From: Acidobacteriota bacterium
Lineage (GTDB): Bacteria > Acidobacteriota > Vicinamibacteria > Marinacidobacterales > SMYC01
Length of the DNA stretch: 15,177 nucleotides
Assembly: GCA_029263435.1 (NCBI GenBank)
Contig: JAJCXL010000565.1
Span: forward strand, 1-15,177
Reading direction: 5' to 3'
Shown: one piece after another, positions 14,403 through 15,177 of the stretch
Position numbering within the stretch: the stretch's first letter is position 1
Layout: each line of letters opens with the position of its first letter
Program-made: the position numbers and the translations under genes
Notes under the pieces: model-generated
Databases searched by the model: none
What the model saw: only the letters and a program-made list of their open reading frames with translations
What the model was told of the DNA's origin: nothing

Positions 14403-14873
14403 TCATCGCTCCGGAATGGGATGAGCGTTCGTGTCGACGAAGGTCGTACCCCAAGGACCGGTCGCGTGAATCTCGAGCTCCGCCGGCTCGGTCGTCCATT
14501 CGAAATGGCTGACGCCCTCGGGGTTGACAGAGAACGTGCCCCGCTCGAGCGCATAGGCATTGGAGCGGTCCTCTACGGCTCCGTAGCCGCGAAAATATTT
14601 ACCGGATAAGACCGTAACGAAAGCGTCGGCCGGGTGGTAGTGAGGACCTTTTTCGTAGCCTGCCGGATAGCGGAGGCGGAGTACGAACGGTCCGGGCGTC
14701 GTTGGATCTCCGTAGAGGACGGCGGCTTTGACGCCACCCGCTCGATCCTCCCAAACGATATCCTCGGCTTGGGTCACGTAACGGTCCGTGTCTTGCTCGG
14801 GTGAAGATAGCAATAAACTCGAGCCGCCGATCGCGACGGCGAACGCACATAGGATGAACTTGGTCGAATTCAT
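14403..14873 (-). CDS. Exported single-domain cupin protein
   Basis: A 156-residue protein with a signal peptide (basic start, hydrophobic residues 6-22, no lipobox cysteine) and one cupin barrel. Cupin motif 1 is GPHYHPADAFVTVLSGKYF (76-94) with H78, H80 and possibly D83 as metal ligands. Motif 2 is GTFSVNPEGVSHFEW (112-126) with H123. It should fold outside the cytoplasm and bind a metal. It may be an enzyme or a small-molecule binding protein; the substrate cannot be read from the sequence. GGAGGAG lies about 6 bases before the ATG. It starts 33 bp after the transporter gene on the same strand, so the two are probably cotranscribed. Confidence 0.85.
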   Translation of the reverse strand: MNSTKFILCAFAVAIGGSSLLLSSPEQDTDRYVTQAEDIVWEDRAGGVKAAVLYGDPTTPGPFVLRLRYPAGYEKGPHYHPADAFVTVLSGKYFRGYGAVEDRSNAYALERGTFSVNPEGVSHFEWTTEPAELEIHATGPWGTTFVDTNAHPIPER

Positions 14874-14906
14874 GACGACTCCTCCGGGCCCTCACTGAAC
14901 GACATG

Positions 14907-15177
14907 TCAGTGGGTGCCAACCATCCCACCGGCGAGCACCATCGGTCGAGTCGAGTCACTAGCGCCGCGGGACATGAAGAAAGGTAAGAGTGTTCCGACA
15001 ACGACGATCCCCATCGTCAGCCATTCGAGCCCGGACGGGATCTCATCGAGCAGCACGTAAGCGAACAAAAGAGTAATGACGGGGTTCACCAGCTGGGCGT
15101 TCACGACCGTCGCAACCGGTAGCGCCCGTGTCGCTTTGATCCAGAACAGCTGAGCCGAGACGACAGCGACGGCGGCA
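14907..15177 (-). CDS. EamA/DMT-family transporter, C-terminal part (cut by the window edge)
   Basis: Only the last 89 residues are in the window; the frame is open to the right edge. The visible part reads SAQLFWIKATRALPVATVVN, then VNPVITLLFAYVLLDEIP and WLTMGIVVVGTLLPFF, which is the last EamA repeat of a drug/metabolite exporter (ten-helix inner membrane protein). The acidic residue in LLDE is the usual one at the end of the penultimate helix. A GTG at 15104 could look like a start, but the family sequence continues upstream of it, so it is internal. The cupin gene follows by 33 bp. Substrate unknown. Confidence 0.82.
   Translation of the reverse strand, partial: AAVAVVSAQLFWIKATRALPVATVVNAQLVNPVITLLFAYVLLDEIPSGLEWLTMGIVVVGTLLPFFMSRGASDSTRPMVLAGGMVGTH

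Overview
The window comes from a GC-rich (roughly 60 %) bacterial chromosome. A lipoprotein-type M48 protease, a respiratory complex I operon, NAD-linked isocitrate dehydrogenase and malic enzyme suggest a respiring, Gram-negative-type heterotroph. Acidobacteriota or a related phylum of uncultivated soil/sediment bacteria is possible, but that is a guess from gene style and no marker gene is present. GTG and TTG starts are common, each usually behind a strong GGAGG-type ribosome binding site. No rRNA, tRNA, CRISPR array, insertion sequence or phage gene was seen. Nearly all genes lie on the minus strand.

Left part (1-3870): a one-domain ATP-dependent DNA ligase (80-718, -) is divergent from a small, very hydrophobic membrane protein (788-1054, +, TTG start). 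That gene converges on a pair of metalloproteases: an M48 lipoprotein with a LysM-like C-terminus (2210-3676, -) and an M50 site-2-protease with CBS domains (1086-2210, -). Their stop and start codons overlap, so they are probably translationally coupled.

Centre (3871-10897, -): one compact operon, nuoA-B-C-D-H-I-J-K-N followed by a seven-iron-type ferredoxin. Reading frames abut or overlap by a few bases. The NADH-oxidising module (nuoE, F, G) is absent between nuoD and nuoH, and nuoL and nuoM are absent between nuoK and nuoN. As encoded here the complex has a quinone module, a connecting module and one antiporter-like subunit, with ferredoxin as an obvious candidate electron donor. A promoter (TTGCCC, 17 bp, TATAAT) lies about 200 bp before nuoA, and the leader carries a perfect palindrome and a second hairpin. 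This is the most interesting part of the window.

Right part (11189-15177): an NAD-type isocitrate dehydrogenase (11189-12202, -) upstream of the nuo operon; a divergent TIGR04283-type glycosyltransferase (12280-13005, +); a short malic enzyme without a phosphotransacetylase domain (13018-14286, -); a secreted cupin protein (14403-14873, -); and the C-terminal part of an EamA-type transporter cut by the window edge (14907-15177, -). Isocitrate dehydrogenase and malic enzyme supply reduced nicotinamide, while the neighbouring complex I cluster lacks the subunits that would accept it. Those subunits must be encoded elsewhere or the complex uses another donor.
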